This document shows, piece by piece, positions 49,053 through 58,610 of a stretch of DNA of 64,000 nt. The position numbers were made by a program, and so were the translations under genes. Origin of the DNA: Oscillospiraceae bacterium. GTDB lineage: Bacteria > Bacillota > Clostridia > Oscillospirales > Acutalibacteraceae. The notes below the pieces were generated by a model. It was not told where the DNA came from. It saw only the letters and a list, made by a program, of their open reading frames with translations, and did no database searches. The stretch lies in contig SVPJ01000003.1 of assembly GCA_015065885.1 (NCBI GenBank), forward strand, positions 62,001 through 126,000. The letters run 5' to 3'. Numbering within the stretch: the stretch's first letter is position 1; each line of letters starts with the position of its first letter.

Positions 49053-50579
49053 TTACAAACTCTTTTCGATCATGGTTTCGCCATCCATATCGGCAGGTTG
49101 CTCCACACCGAGCATGGTGAGCATAGTCGGCGCAATGTCTGCCAGGCGGCCGTGGGTCTGGCGCAGGGTGCAGGGATACCCCACCACACAGAACGGCACG
49201 GGGAAGGTGGTGTGTGCCGTGAAGGGGCTGCCGTCCGGCTCGTACATCTTATCCGCATTGCCGTGGTCTGCCGTGATGATGGCACTGCCGCCCATCTTCA
49301 AGGTGGCGTCCACGACCTTACCGACACACTCATCCACCGCCTGCACCGCCGCGACCGCCGCGTCGAACACACCCGTGTGACCGACCATGTCGCAGTTGGC
49401 ATAGTTCAAGATGATGACGTCGTATTTGCCCGACTCGATACGCTTCACCGCTTCGTCACACACAGGGTACGCGCTCATTTCGGGTTGCAGATCGAAGGTC
49501 GGCACGTCGGGGGACTGGATCAGCACACGATCCTCGCCCTCGAACACCCGCTCTTCACCGCCGTTGAAGAAGAAGGTCACGTGTGCGTACTTTTGCGTCT
49601 CTGCAATACGCAACTGGGTGAGACCGTTTTTACTCAGCACCTCGCCCATCGTCATGGTCAGTTCCTGCGGCGGGAACGCCACCGACACGTTCGGCATGGT
49701 GGCATCGTACTGGGTCATGCACACGAAATTCAGCGGGAACATACCGTTTTTGCGCTCAAAACCGTCGAACGCTTCGTCCACGAACGCACGGGTGATCTGA
49801 CGCGCACGGTCGGGACGGAAGTTGAAGAACACCACGCTGTCGTCGGCACCGATGGTACCGTCCTTATCCAGCACGGTGGGCAACACGAATTCATCCGTTA
49901 CACCTGCCGCGTAGGAATCCTTCATCGCTTGCACGGGGCAGACGGCCGTCTCGCCTTCACCGTACACCATCGCCGAATACGCCTTCACCACGCGGTCCCA
50001 CGCGAAGTCGCGATCCATCGCGTAGTAGCGGCCGCACACGGTGGCGACTTTACCCACGCCGATCTCCGCCATCTTATCGCACAGCGCCTGCATGAAATCC
50101 ACACCCGAGGTGGGCGGCACGTCACGGCCGTCCATCATCGCGTGGACGTATACTTTCGACAAACCGTGGCGCTTCGCCATTTCGAGCAGACCGTACAGAT
50201 GCTCGTTGTGGCTGTGCACACCGCCGTCCGACAAAAGACCCATCAAATGAAGCGCCGTGCCGTTCTTTTTGCAGTTTTCCATCGCCGAAAGCAGGGCGGG
50301 ATTTTCGAAGAAATCGCCGTCGGTGATGGACTTCGAGATCTTCACCAGCATCTGGTACACCACGCGGCCCGCACCGATGTTGGTGTGGCCAACCTCGCTG
50401 TTGCCCATCTGCCCATCCGGCAGACCGACGTCCAGACCCGAAGCACCGATGGTGGTGGTGGGATTCTCCGCAAACAACGCATCGAGGCGCGGCGTCTTTG
50501 CCGCCGTGATGGCGTTACCGTAATCCGACTCGTTGCGACCAAAGCCGTCCATAATGATAAGGGTAAGCGGTTTTTTCAT
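49053..50579 (-). CDS. gpmI: 2,3-bisphosphoglycerate-independent phosphoglycerate mutase
   Basis: Converts 3- to 2-phosphoglycerate without cofactor, using two Mn2+ ions. The alkaline-phosphatase-like N-terminus LTLIIMDGFG is at residue 5, and the phosphoserine loop is in GQMGNSEVGHTNIGAGR near residue 60. HMMGLLSDGGVHSHNEH-type, MMDGRDVPPTSG and the metal site ITADHGNADKM are all found. It has 508 residues, the normal length. ATG 50579 follows AAAGGACGGAAC. It is third in pgk-tpiA-gpmI and is preceded by an intercistronic stem. Confidence 0.96.
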   Translation of the reverse strand: MKKPLTLIIMDGFGRNESDYGNAITAAKTPRLDALFAENPTTTIGASGLDVGLPDGQMGNSEVGHTNIGAGRVVYQMLVKISKSITDGDFFENPALLSAMENCKKNGTALHLMGLLSDGGVHSHNEHLYGLLEMAKRHGLSKVYVHAMMDGRDVPPTSGVDFMQALCDKMAEIGVGKVATVCGRYYAMDRDFAWDRVVKAYSAMVYGEGETAVCPVQAMKDSYAAGVTDEFVLPTVLDKDGTIGADDSVVFFNFRPDRARQITRAFVDEAFDGFERKNGMFPLNFVCMTQYDATMPNVSVAFPPQELTMTMGEVLSKNGLTQLRIAETQKYAHVTFFFNGGEERVFEGEDRVLIQSPDVPTFDLQPEMSAYPVCDEAVKRIESGKYDVIILNYANCDMVGHTGVFDAAVAAVQAVDECVGKVVDATLKMGGSAIITADHGNADKMYEPDGSPFTAHTTFPVPFCVVGYPCTLRQTHGRLADIAPTMLTMLGVEQPADMDGETMIEKSL

Positions 50580-50603
50580 TCTGTTCCGTCCTTTCTTCAA
50601 ACC

Positions 50604-50631
50604 AAAACCCACCGTTCTGGCGGTGGGTTTT
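50604..50631 (-). other. Intercistronic stem-loop between tpiA and gpmI
   Basis: Perfect 11-bp arms AAAACCCACCG and CGGTGGGTTTT with a six-base loop. On the minus strand only TTTTGG follows, so it may lower rather than stop read-through, or stabilise the mRNA. Confidence 0.6.
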
Positions 50632-50649
50632 GAGAAACATACATTCGAC

Positions 50650-51402
50650 TTATTTCGCCGCACCGACGATCACGGCAAAGTCCGCCGCCTTCAGCGAAGC
50701 GCCGCCGATAAGGCCGCCGTCCACGTCCGACTGCGCCAGCAACGCTGCCGCGTTACCCGCGTTCATCGAGCCGCCGTACTGCACCGTCACGGCATCCGCC
50801 ACCGCCTGATCGTAGAGACCCGCGATGGTGGTGCGGATCATCGCACACACTTCGTTCGCCTGCTCGTTGGTGGCGGTCAGACCGGTACCGATCGCCCACA
50901 CGGGCTCATACGCGATGATGACGCGCGCCATCTCTTCGGCAGACACGCCGCCGAGCGCGATCTTGGTCTGCATCGCGACCACTTCGTTGGTCACGCCCTG
51001 CTCACGCTGGGTGAGATATTCACCCACACAGAGGATGACGGTAAGGCCCGCATCCAACGCCGCACGCATACGCTTCTGCACCGTTTCATCGGTATCACCG
51101 AAATAGGTGCGGCGCTCGCTGTGACCGAGGATGACGTAACCGACGCCCATCGCCGCCAGCATCTCTGCCGAAATTTCGCCCGTGTAGGCACCCGACTTTT
51201 CCCAGTGGCAGTTCTGCGCCGCCACACCGATCTTGGTGCCTTCCACCGCTGCCAACGCCGCCGGCAGATCCACAAAGGGAACGCCCACGACCACGTCGCA
51301 CGCCGCATCCGCCACGAGCGGTTTGATCTCGTTGATCAGTGCCGTCGCTTCCGCGGGGGTCTTGTTCATTTTCCAGTTACCAGCAATAACGTACTTACCC
51401 AT
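50650..51402 (-). CDS. tpiA: Triosephosphate isomerase
   Basis: Interconverts dihydroxyacetone phosphate and glyceraldehyde 3-phosphate. The TIM-barrel catalytic residues are intact: NWKMNK (lysine near 12), VILGHSERRTYF (histidine near 95) and IIAYEPVWAIGTGLTA (glutamate near 167), with GGSMNAGN and DGGLIGGASL as the phosphate-binding loops. It has 250 residues, the usual length. It starts 20 bp after the pgk stop. Confidence 0.98.
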   Translation of the reverse strand: MGKYVIAGNWKMNKTPAEATALINEIKPLVADAACDVVVGVPFVDLPAALAAVEGTKIGVAAQNCHWEKSGAYTGEISAEMLAAMGVGYVILGHSERRTYFGDTDETVQKRMRAALDAGLTVILCVGEYLTQREQGVTNEVVAMQTKIALGGVSAEEMARVIIAYEPVWAIGTGLTATNEQANEVCAMIRTTIAGLYDQAVADAVTVQYGGSMNAGNAAALLAQSDVDGGLIGGASLKAADFAVIVGAAK

Positions 51403-51422
51403 GATGTGTTTCGTCCTTTCTA

Positions 51423-52724
51423 TTAGTCACGGTCCTGCAGGCAGGCGATGCCGGGCAGTTCCAAACCTTCGAGGAATTCAAGCGAAGCACCGCCGCCGGT
51501 GGAGATGTGGGTCATCTTCTCGGCGTAGCCGAGACGCTCCACAGCCGCCGCGGAATCGCCGCCGCCGATGATGGAGATCGCACCGCTGTCCGCAACACCC
51601 TTCGCCACCGCTTCGGTGCCGGGCGCAAAGTTCGGGAATTCGGAGACGCCCATCGGGCCGTTCCAGATGACCGTACCGGCATCCGACAAAGTCTTCACGT
51701 ACAGTTCCTGCGTGATGGAGCCGATGTCCATGCCCATCCAGCCGTCCGGAATGCTGTCGGAATACACGCGCATATGCACCGCATCGGGAGCGTACTCACG
51801 CGCGATCACGTTGTCCACGGGGAGCAGGAAGTTAACGCCCTTCTCCTTCGCCTTTGCCATCAGGTCACGCGCGAGATCCACCTTGTCGTATTCGCAAATG
51901 GAGGTACCCACGTTGTTGCCCATCGCCGCAAAGAAGGTGTACGCCATACCGCCGCCGATGATGAGGGTATCTACCTTTTCGATCAGGTTGTTGATAACAC
52001 CGATCTTATCCGACACTTTCGCGCCGCCGAGGATCGCCACGAACGGACGCTTCGGCTCTTCGAGCGCGCCGCCCATCACGCGGATCTCTTTCTGAATGAG
52101 GTAACCGCACACAGCCGGCAGATAATCCGCCGCACCCGCCGTAGAAGCGTGCGCACGGTGCGCCGTGCCGAACGCATCGTTCACGAAGATGTCCGCCATC
52201 GAAGCGAGTTCCTTCGCAAACGCGGGATCGTTCTTGGTCTCTTCCGCGTGGAAACGCACGTTCTCGAGCAAGAGAACTTCGCCCGGCTTCAGCGCCGCCG
52301 CCTTCGCCTTCGCATCCGCGCCGACAACATCCTTCGCCATGATGACCGGACGGCCGAGCAGTTCGGCAAGCTTATCCGCCACGACCTGCAGCGATAGCTT
52401 CGTGATGTCGCCCTTCGCCTTTTCGAGCAGTTCCGCCGTAGCCGCCGCCTGCTCCGCTTCGGGCAGTTCGGCAACCTTCTTCGCTTCCTTCTTGTTCAGC
52501 TTCAGCGTCTCGTTCAGCACGTTGTGCGGACGGCCCATGTGGGAACACAGGATGACAGCCGCGCCGTTATCCAGCAGATACTGAATGGTGGGCAGGGCGC
52601 CGAGGATGCGCTTCGCATCGTCGATCTTGCCGTCCTTCAGCGGCACGTTGAAGTCACAGCGGACGAGGCAACGCTTGCCGGACACATTGATGTCTTCGAT
52701 GGTCTTCTTGTTGAGGTAGTTCAT
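51423..52724 (-). CDS. pgk: Phosphoglycerate kinase with an internal insertion
   Basis: Makes ATP from 1,3-bisphosphoglycerate. Motifs are clear: [51 protein letters not shown] and the nucleotide loop [17 protein letters not shown]. It has 433 residues against about 395 for most bacterial enzymes. The extra length is a charged, alanine-rich helical insertion (about residues 75-112, around [20 protein letters not shown]) in the N-terminal domain after the MGRP loop. ATG 52724 follows AAGGAGGAATCGC. It is first in pgk-tpiA-gpmI; gap and eno are not in this window. Confidence 0.96.
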   Translation of the reverse strand: MNYLNKKTIEDINVSGKRCLVRCDFNVPLKDGKIDDAKRILGALPTIQYLLDNGAAVILCSHMGRPHNVLNETLKLNKKEAKKVAELPEAEQAAATAELLEKAKGDITKLSLQVVADKLAELLGRPVIMAKDVVGADAKAKAAALKPGEVLLLENVRFHAEETKNDPAFAKELASMADIFVNDAFGTAHRAHASTAGAADYLPAVCGYLIQKEIRVMGGALEEPKRPFVAILGGAKVSDKIGVINNLIEKVDTLIIGGGMAYTFFAAMGNNVGTSICEYDKVDLARDLMAKAKEKGVNFLLPVDNVIAREYAPDAVHMRVYSDSIPDGWMGMDIGSITQELYVKTLSDAGTVIWNGPMGVSEFPNFAPGTEAVAKGVADSGAISIIGGGDSAAAVERLGYAEKMTHISTGGGASLEFLEGLELPGIACLQDRD

Positions 52725-52809
52725 TTGCGATTCCTCCTTAAAAGTATGGATAGCGGCGAAGTTCAGCGGTACGAAACCCCTCACTCCCCCATTTTATTAC
52801 CTTGATGTT

Positions 52810-52838
52810 ATTATACCGCGCGTAATACTAATTTTCAA
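52810..52838 (-). promoter_or_regulatory. Sigma-A promoter of pgk-tpiA-gpmI
   Basis: Minus strand TTGAAA (52833-52838), 17 bp, TATAAT (52810-52815). Confidence 0.88.
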
Positions 52839-52875
52839 GCCGAATTTACAGAATTTCGGAAATTCTCCTTAAAAA

Positions 52876-52920
52876 ACAAAAGTGTCGGTGTTCCGAGGGG
52901 AACACTCGACACTTTTGCAC
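52876..52920. terminator. Terminator after the membrane protein gene at 52927
   Basis: AAAAGTGTCG and CGACACTTTT with an inner GTTCC/GGAAC stem. It lies just past the minus-strand stop; GTTTTTTAAGG follows on that strand. Confidence 0.85.
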
Positions 52921-52926
52921 ATATAA

Positions 52927-53988
52927 TCACGATTCCGAAGGGTCGGCAGCCTCCGCCGTGCGTACGGGCATTCCCCACGCGACCGTCGCCGCAAACAGCG
53001 CAAGCGCCGCTTCGGTCGCCGACGGAATGGGGCAATACGCCACCGCCGCCCATTCGCCCATAAGGAAAAGCACGAAACGCGACACGCTTGCCGCCGCACA
53101 CAACGCCGCCGTCGCCGCCGCGAGGCCTTTGAAACGGGCGGCAGGTTTTTGCACACCCGTAAACGCACGGGCACATTCCAGCAAAAACAGCATCATCACT
53201 CCGTACAAAAACAATTCGTACACCGCAGGCGAGATATCCACCGACGCGGCGTACACCACGTTGTACCGCGCGAGACGGCAAAACGCCCACAGCGGCAGCA
53301 GCAACCACAGCCACTTTTCCGAAAAGGTGTGCCGCCGTGCCGCACGGTGGGAGGACACGACCAGCGCGACACCCGCCGCAACGGCAAGGAGCAGCGGCAG
53401 TGTCACGCTTACCCGTTGCATAGCCCCCGCCGAAGCACCCGCGGCATCCAGCGCACGTCCGGCGATTTGGTAGGCTTTGAAAAACAAAAGCACCGTCAGC
53501 ACGCCGGTGACCCAACCGCCTGCAAGCAACGCCGTACGGCTTTGGCGGTTGAAGGGGCGGGAGGGCGAACGGAGCAGTCCGAAAAACCACACCGCCAAAA
53601 ACAAGCCGCCCAAAAGCCCTGCGAGCATCGACACCGACAGCAACGCGCGGTCCGCCGCGCTCACCACTGTCTCGAACGGTGCAGGCGGTCTATCTTTCCA
53701 AATAAATCGCACAATGTCCCACAGTGAAGACGCCGACAGCACCGTGCCGAACAGCGCACCGCCGAGAAGCACCGCACGGGGTACCGCCGACACCTCGCCG
53801 TACCCGCCCTTTTCGCGACCGAGCAACAGCGCCGCCGCCGTCACCACCGCCATCAAAAGAAGCAACGGATAATTGACGTGTGTGAGCGACACGCCGTTCC
53901 CTACTGCGGCGGGCAGCGCCAAGGTGCGCCACGCGGTAACGATCACCGCCGCCGTGACCGTAAACCAAAGAAGACGTTTGTTACGCAT
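52927..53988 (-). CDS. Multi-pass membrane protein of unknown function
   Basis: A 353-residue protein with about nine hydrophobic segments and short charged loops, rich in alanine, leucine and valine. It starts MRNKRLLWFTVTAAVIVTAWRT after the citrate synthase stop. I recognise no family: the segments FIWKDRPPAPFETVVSAADRA and SVDISPAVYELFLYGVMMLF are of no motif I know. The frame is open further upstream, over the citrate synthase end, but ATG 53988 begins the first membrane helix. It lies 14 bp after the citrate synthase gene and probably shares its transcript. Confidence 0.6.
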   Translation of the reverse strand: MRNKRLLWFTVTAAVIVTAWRTLALPAAVGNGVSLTHVNYPLLLLMAVVTAAALLLGREKGGYGEVSAVPRAVLLGGALFGTVLSASSLWDIVRFIWKDRPPAPFETVVSAADRALLSVSMLAGLLGGLFLAVWFFGLLRSPSRPFNRQSRTALLAGGWVTGVLTVLLFFKAYQIAGRALDAAGASAGAMQRVSVTLPLLLAVAAGVALVVSSHRAARRHTFSEKWLWLLLPLWAFCRLARYNVVYAASVDISPAVYELFLYGVMMLFLLECARAFTGVQKPAARFKGLAAATAALCAAASVSRFVLFLMGEWAAVAYCPIPSATEAALALFAATVAWGMPVRTAEAADPSES

Positions 53989-54002
53989 AATTTGTGCCCT
54001 TC

Positions 54003-55355
54003 TCATTCCCGCTCGCCCATCGGCACGTATTCCGCCGATTTGGCAAGCGATTTGTATGCGGGACGCATGATACGGCCGCCGGTATACAACTCTTCGGTGC
54101 GATGCGCACACCAACCCGCGCAACGCGCCACCGCAAACAGCGGAGTAAACAGTTCAGAGGGAATGCCGAGCGCACGGTACACCAATCCCGAATACATATC
54201 CACGTTGGCGCACATCGCTTTGGTGCTTCCCTTCACCACGGCAAACACTTCGGGGGTGAGACGCTCCACCGTTTCGAGCAAGCGGAACTCGTCACCGAAA
54301 CCGCGGTCTTCCGCCAGATCACGGGCGTACTTCTTGAGGATCACCGCACGCGGGTCGGACAGAGTGTACACCGCGTGACCCATACCGTAGATAAGGCCGC
54401 TGTGGTCGCCCTCTTCCCCGCGAATGATGCGGGCGAGAAAATCCGCCACTTCGTCTTCGTCACGCCAGTTGGAAATACCTTCTTTGAGGTACTTCAGCAT
54501 CTGCATCACCTTGATGTTTGCGCCGCCGTGCTTGTGACCTTTGAGCGAGCCGATCGCCGCCGAGATGGTGGCATAGGTATCGGTACCCGAGGAAGACAGC
54601 ACGCGGGTGGTAAAGGTCGAGTTGTTACCGCCGCCGTGTTCCGCGTGCAGCATCAGGCACAAGTCAAGCAGGCGTGCTTCCTCTGCCGTATAACTCTTGT
54701 CGGGACGCATGCTGTAAAGGATCGCCTCCGCCACCGACAGATTCTGCGGCACGGGGTGGAAAAACATACTCTTGTGGTCGTAGTTGCGCCGTTTGACCTG
54801 ATAGGCGTAGGTCATAATGGTGGGCATCCGCGCGATCAGTTTGAGTTCCTGTTCAAGCACGTTCTGAAGCGAAAGATCGTCCGCCTTCTCATCGTACGAA
54901 TAGAGCGCCAGCACCGAACGGCCGAGCTGATTCATAATGTTCGGCGACGGTGCTTTGATGATCATATCCTCCGCAAAATACTTCGGCAATTCGCGGTATT
55001 CCGCCAACAGGTCCCGCAGATCGCGCAGTTGTTTGGCGGTAGGCAGCGAGCCGAACAGCAACAGCCACACGACCTCTTCGTAGCCGAAGCGGTTTTCCGC
55101 CATACAGCCTTCCACCAGATCTTCAATATTCTGCCCGCGATAGGTCAGCCGTCCTTCCACGGGGAATTTTTCGCCCTCGTCCAGCACGTAACCGTGTACG
55201 TTACACACGCGGGTAAGACCTGCCATCACGCCGGTACCGTCCGCGTTCCGCAAGCCGCGCTTTACGTTATATTTTTCATACGTTTCATTGGAAAAACGGT
55301 CATGTTTACGCACCTCATCGCATAAGGATGGAAGGAGCGACGACGCCATTGCCAT
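54003..55355 (-). CDS. gltA: Citrate synthase (citrate/2-methylcitrate synthase family)
   Basis: Condenses acetyl-CoA with oxaloacetate. The catalytic set is visible: LMLHAEHGGGNNSTFTTRV (first histidine) near residue 235, GSLKGHKHGGAN (second histidine) and YGMGHAVYTLSDPRAVIL (third). The C-terminal arginine block VDMYSGLVYRALGIP is also typical. At 450 residues it belongs to the longer clostridial group with an N-terminal extension. ATG 55355 follows GAAAGGTGTG. In an anaerobe this probably supplies 2-oxoglutarate for glutamate, fitting gdhA. The 2-methylcitrate reaction cannot be excluded. Confidence 0.93.
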   Translation of the reverse strand: MAMASSLLPSLCDEVRKHDRFSNETYEKYNVKRGLRNADGTGVMAGLTRVCNVHGYVLDEGEKFPVEGRLTYRGQNIEDLVEGCMAENRFGYEEVVWLLLFGSLPTAKQLRDLRDLLAEYRELPKYFAEDMIIKAPSPNIMNQLGRSVLALYSYDEKADDLSLQNVLEQELKLIARMPTIMTYAYQVKRRNYDHKSMFFHPVPQNLSVAEAILYSMRPDKSYTAEEARLLDLCLMLHAEHGGGNNSTFTTRVLSSSGTDTYATISAAIGSLKGHKHGGANIKVMQMLKYLKEGISNWRDEDEVADFLARIIRGEEGDHSGLIYGMGHAVYTLSDPRAVILKKYARDLAEDRGFGDEFRLLETVERLTPEVFAVVKGSTKAMCANVDMYSGLVYRALGIPSELFTPLFAVARCAGWCAHRTEELYTGGRIMRPAYKSLAKSAEYVPMGERE

Positions 55356-55411
55356 AAAAAAGACACACCTTTCTTCCGCCCGCAATGCGGGCAATACAAT
55401 GCTTAAATTTT

Positions 55412-55440
55412 ATTGTATTCCTTTTTGCGCGGTTTGTCAA
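55412..55440 (-). promoter_or_regulatory. Sigma-A promoter of the citrate synthase gene
   Basis: Minus strand TTGACA (55435-55440), 17 bp, TACAAT (55412-55417). A GCCCGC/GCGGGC hairpin lies in the leader (55378-55392). Confidence 0.88.
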
Positions 55441-55572
55441 GGTGCATTTGCGAAAAATGAAAGACAAAAAGCAAGGACATTCAATTTTTTGCAAATTTTT
55501 GTATTTTTCCCGTCGTTCGTTCGTCAAAAATGAAAGTTTACGCCGTTTTTTATTCAGAAAGGATGTTCCGAA

Positions 55573-56562
55573 ATGAAAGGTTACATTTGGCTTACCGTCA
55601 TCACGGCGCTCGTTATGCTGCTGTTGCCGCTCCCCGCCTACGGGCGGCTCACCGCCGAGGACAAGCCGTCCCCGCCCACCACGGCACCCACGACCGTCAC
55701 GACCACCGTGCCCACCACCGCACCGACCGAAACCTTCCGCGTGTTGGACACCGCTTCGGGTGAAGTCATCACGATGGACGAGCGGGAATTTCTCATCGGT
55801 ACGCTCGCGGCGGAGATGTACCCTACCTATCACCCCGAAGCACTGAAAGCGCAGGCGGTCGCGGCGTATACCTATTACTGTTACCGCCGTGAAGCGGCAC
55901 GGGCCGGCGGCGAAGCGGCGGACTTTTCGGACGTACCCTCCACCTTCCCCGACCTTTACACCGTCGATGGGATGCGCGCACGGTGGGGCGACCGTTTTGA
56001 GGAATACTATCAAAAACTCGCCGATGCGGTGGACGCGGTGTTCGGAGAAGTCATTCGGCACGACGGTGAGATCATCATGGCGGTGTATCACGCGATGTCC
56101 TCCACCGCCACCGAAACGGCGGGCGTGATATGGGGGAAAGACCTCCCCTATCTCAAATCGGTCAAAAGTCCGGGCGACACCGCCGCCGACAGTTATCACT
56201 CCACCGTGACGGTGAGCGTACCCGACTTTGCCGCGGCGGTGGAAACGCTTGAGGTCACCCTCTCGGGAGAGGCGGCGGCATGGGTGGATATCGCAGGCAT
56301 CACCCGTTCCGAGAGCGGCACCGTCACCGCCGTTACGGTGGGCGACCGCGTGCTGACGGGACGGCAACTGCGCACCCTGTTTGATCTGCGCTCTGCCGTG
56401 TTCAACGTAACGTTTGACCCCACGGTCGGCTTCACCTTCGCGGTGGAAGGGTACGGTCACGGGGTGGGTATGAGCCAATACGGTGCCAACTGTTTGGCAG
56501 GGCAAGGCAAGACCTACCGCGAGATATTGTCCTATTATTACAGCGATGTGGAAATCGGATAA
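55573..56562 (+). CDS. spoIID: SpoIID/LytB-domain protein (stage II sporulation protein D)
   Basis: Lytic transglycosylase-type protein that, with SpoIIM and SpoIIP, removes septal peptidoglycan during engulfment. The 329-residue protein has an N-terminal signal/anchor (IWLTVITALVMLLLPLPAYG), a threonine/proline-rich linker (residues 33-53) and the SpoIID domain. The domain shows LIGTLAAEMYPTYHPEALKAQAVAAYTYYCY, with the catalytic glutamate in AAEM, and the C-terminal GYGHGVGMSQYGANCLA. LytB-type relatives have other roles, but the sporulation genes nearby favour SpoIID. A clear sigma-E promoter was not found. Confidence 0.88.
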   Translation: MKGYIWLTVITALVMLLLPLPAYGRLTAEDKPSPPTTAPTTVTTTVPTTAPTETFRVLDTASGEVITMDEREFLIGTLAAEMYPTYHPEALKAQAVAAYTYYCYRREAARAGGEAADFSDVPSTFPDLYTVDGMRARWGDRFEEYYQKLADAVDAVFGEVIRHDGEIIMAVYHAMSSTATETAGVIWGKDLPYLKSVKSPGDTAADSYHSTVTVSVPDFAAAVETLEVTLSGEAAAWVDIAGITRSESGTVTAVTVGDRVLTGRQLRTLFDLRSAVFNVTFDPTVGFTFAVEGYGHGVGMSQYGANCLAGQGKTYREILSYYYSDVEIG

Positions 56563-56572
56563 AATTGTGTTC

Positions 56573-56601
56573 TTGCAAATTTCTGTGACCTATGATATAA
56601 T
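56573..56601 (+). promoter_or_regulatory. Sigma-A promoter of the helicase gene
   Basis: TTGCAA (56573-56578), 17 bp, TATAAT (56596-56601). Confidence 0.85.
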
Positions 56602-56634
56602 TGCTTGGAATATATAAAGAAGATAGGAATGTCT

Positions 56635-58563
56635 ATGCAGTTTAAAGACTTGAATTTGATGTTACCGCTGCTCGAGGCGGTAAAAAAGGCGGGGTACACC
56701 ACCCCCTCGCCCATACAGGAGAAGACCATCCCGTTGGTACTCGCGGGCGGTGACGTGCTGGGTTGTGCGCAGACGGGAACGGGCAAGACGGCAGCGTTCG
56801 CGTTGCCGATCCTGCAACGGCTCTATAAGACTACCCCGCGGGAAGCACGCGGCAAAGGGGGCCACCCCATTCGTGCGCTCATCCTCACCCCCACGCGTGA
56901 ACTCGCTATTCAGATCTACGAAAATTTCACACAGTACGGTGAGCGTCTGCCGCTCACCACGGCGGTCATCTTCGGCGGTGTGAATCAAAACCCGCAGGTG
57001 GAAACCTTGAAGCGGGGCGTAGATATTTTGGTCGCCACACCGGGGCGGTTGAACGACCTTATCGGGCAAGGGCACATCTCTCTTGCCGATCTGGATATTT
57101 TCGTATTGGACGAAGCCGACCGTATGCTCGATATGGGCTTTATCCACGATGTCCGAAAAGTGATCGCGAAATTGCCGCAAAAGCGGCAGACGCTGTTCTT
57201 CTCCGCCACCATGCCACCCGAGGTAGAAAAACTCGCAGTACAGCTACTGCACGAGCCTGCCACTGTGAAGATCAGCCCCGTCACCAAAACGGTGGATAAG
57301 ATCGGGCAATCGGTGTTTTTCGTGGAAAAAGGCAACAAAGTAGAACTGCTGCTGTGGCTGATGAAGCAGCACCGTATGAAGGCGGTGTTGGTGTTCACCC
57401 GCACCAAGCACGGTGCCAATCAGGTGGCAACGAAACTCGTGAAAGCGGGGGTACAAGCCCTTGCCATCCACGGCAACAAGAGTCAAAGCGCACGGCAAGA
57501 AGCGCTGAAACGTTTCAAGGCGGGCACCCTTCCCGTGTTGGTGGCGACCGATATCGCCGCCCGCGGGATCGACGTGGCGGAACTGCCGTTCGTTATCAAT
57601 TTTAACGTGCCCGACACCCCCGAAGCGTACATTCACCGCATCGGACGCACGGGGCGCGCGGGGCTTTCGGGTGAAGCGTTCACCTTCTGCTGTGCGGAAG
57701 AATTGAAGGATTGGCGGGATATTGAAAAACACACCCGTCAGGCCGTGCCCGTGGGTGAGTGTCCGTGGTCGGTAAGTGATATGCAACCCGTCACGGTGGT
57801 GAAGGAAAACAATCGTCCGCGGCAAGAGAATAGACCGAAGCAAGAGAATAGACCGAAGCAAGAGAATAAACCCAAGCAAGAGAATAAACCCAAGCAAGAG
57901 AATAAGCCGAAGCAAGAGAACAAGCCGAAGCAGGAGAACAAGCCGAAGCAGGAGAACAAGCCGAAGCAAGAGAACAAGCCGAAGCAGGAGAATAAGCCGA
58001 AGCAGGAGAACAAGCCGAAGCAAGAGGACAAGCCGAAGCAGGAGAACAAGCCGAAGCAGGAGAACAAGCCGAAGCAGGAGAACAAGCCGAAGCAGGAAAC
58101 GTCTCCCGTTGACCTCCCCGCCGCATCGCGTGCGGGCGCGTACGGGGCGGCGTACGCTTCGCGTTACGGCAGCCGTCCCGTGCGGCACTTCCAGTCCCGC
58201 ACCACCCTGCAACCGAAGGCGGAGGATTTCCCGCCCCCGCCTCCCACGGGCGGCAGTTTCCGCCAGTGGAATGCGGACGAGGTACTGCCCGAGCGGCGGC
58301 AGATCGTGGAATTGGCAGAAGACCGCCAAAAGCCGCAAAAACCCGCCGCACCGAAACAGCCCGCGGCAGAGAAAAAGCAACAGCAACAAAAATCGGCCGC
58401 ACCGAAGACGAACGCGGCGGAGAAAAAGCAAAAACCGCAAACCCCTGCCGCTCCCAAAGCGGAAGCACAACCAAGCGCGGCACAGACGCCCGCCAACCCA
58501 CAAAAGAAACGGCGTCACCGCGGTGGCCGCCGTCATCGCAAACCGAATACTCAAAACAAATAA
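56635..58563 (+). CDS. DEAD-box RNA helicase (RhlE-like) with repetitive basic tail
   Basis: ATP-dependent RNA helicase of 643 residues. The first 375 or so form the core with all motifs: TTPSPIQEKTIP (Q), CAQTGTGKTAAF (I), TPTRELAIQI, VATPGRLNDLI, FVLDEADRMLDMGF (II, DEAD), FFSATMP (III) and YIHRIGRTGRAG (VI). The tail begins with 16 copies of the hexapeptide KPKQEN (some RPKQEN), continues as a low-complexity P, A, K, Q region and ends KKRRHRGGRRHRKPN, likely binding RNA. ATG 56635 is best placed after AGATAGGA; ATG 56629 is an alternative. Probably acts in ribosome assembly or mRNA decay at low temperature; that is inference. Confidence 0.94.
   Translation: MQFKDLNLMLPLLEAVKKAGYTTPSPIQEKTIPLVLAGGDVLGCAQTGTGKTAAFALPILQRLYKTTPREARGKGGHPIRALILTPTRELAIQIYENFTQYGERLPLTTAVIFGGVNQNPQVETLKRGVDILVATPGRLNDLIGQGHISLADLDIFVLDEADRMLDMGFIHDVRKVIAKLPQKRQTLFFSATMPPEVEKLAVQLLHEPATVKISPVTKTVDKIGQSVFFVEKGNKVELLLWLMKQHRMKAVLVFTRTKHGANQVATKLVKAGVQALAIHGNKSQSARQEALKRFKAGTLPVLVATDIAARGIDVAELPFVINFNVPDTPEAYIHRIGRTGRAGLSGEAFTFCCAEELKDWRDIEKHTRQAVPVGECPWSVSDMQPVTVVKENNRPRQENRPKQENRPKQENKPKQENKPKQENKPKQENKPKQENKPKQENKPKQENKPKQENKPKQENKPKQEDKPKQENKPKQENKPKQENKPKQETSPVDLPAASRAGAYGAAYASRYGSRPVRHFQSRTTLQPKAEDFPPPPPTGGSFRQWNADEVLPERRQIVELAEDRQKPQKPAAPKQPAAEKKQQQQKSAAPKTNAAEKKQKPQTPAAPKAEAQPSAAQTPANPQKKRRHRGGRRHRKPNTQNK
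57814..58101 (+). repeat. 16 tandem 18-bp repeats in the helicase tail
   Basis: The unit AAGCCGAAGCAAGAGAAC repeats 16 times with small changes (CAAGAG/CAGGAG, CCC/CCG, AAT/AAC), encoding KPKQEN. One copy reads QED and the last QET. The near-identity suggests replication slippage. Confidence 0.93.
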
Positions 58564-58603
58564 ACAACAAAAGGCAAGCGATCGCTTGCCTTTTGTTGTT
58601 TCA
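58563..58603. terminator. Terminator after the helicase gene
   Basis: A perfect palindrome: AACAACAAAAGGCAAGCG followed by its inverse, ending in TTGTTGTTT. Confidence 0.85.
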
Positions 58604-58610
58604 CTTATTC

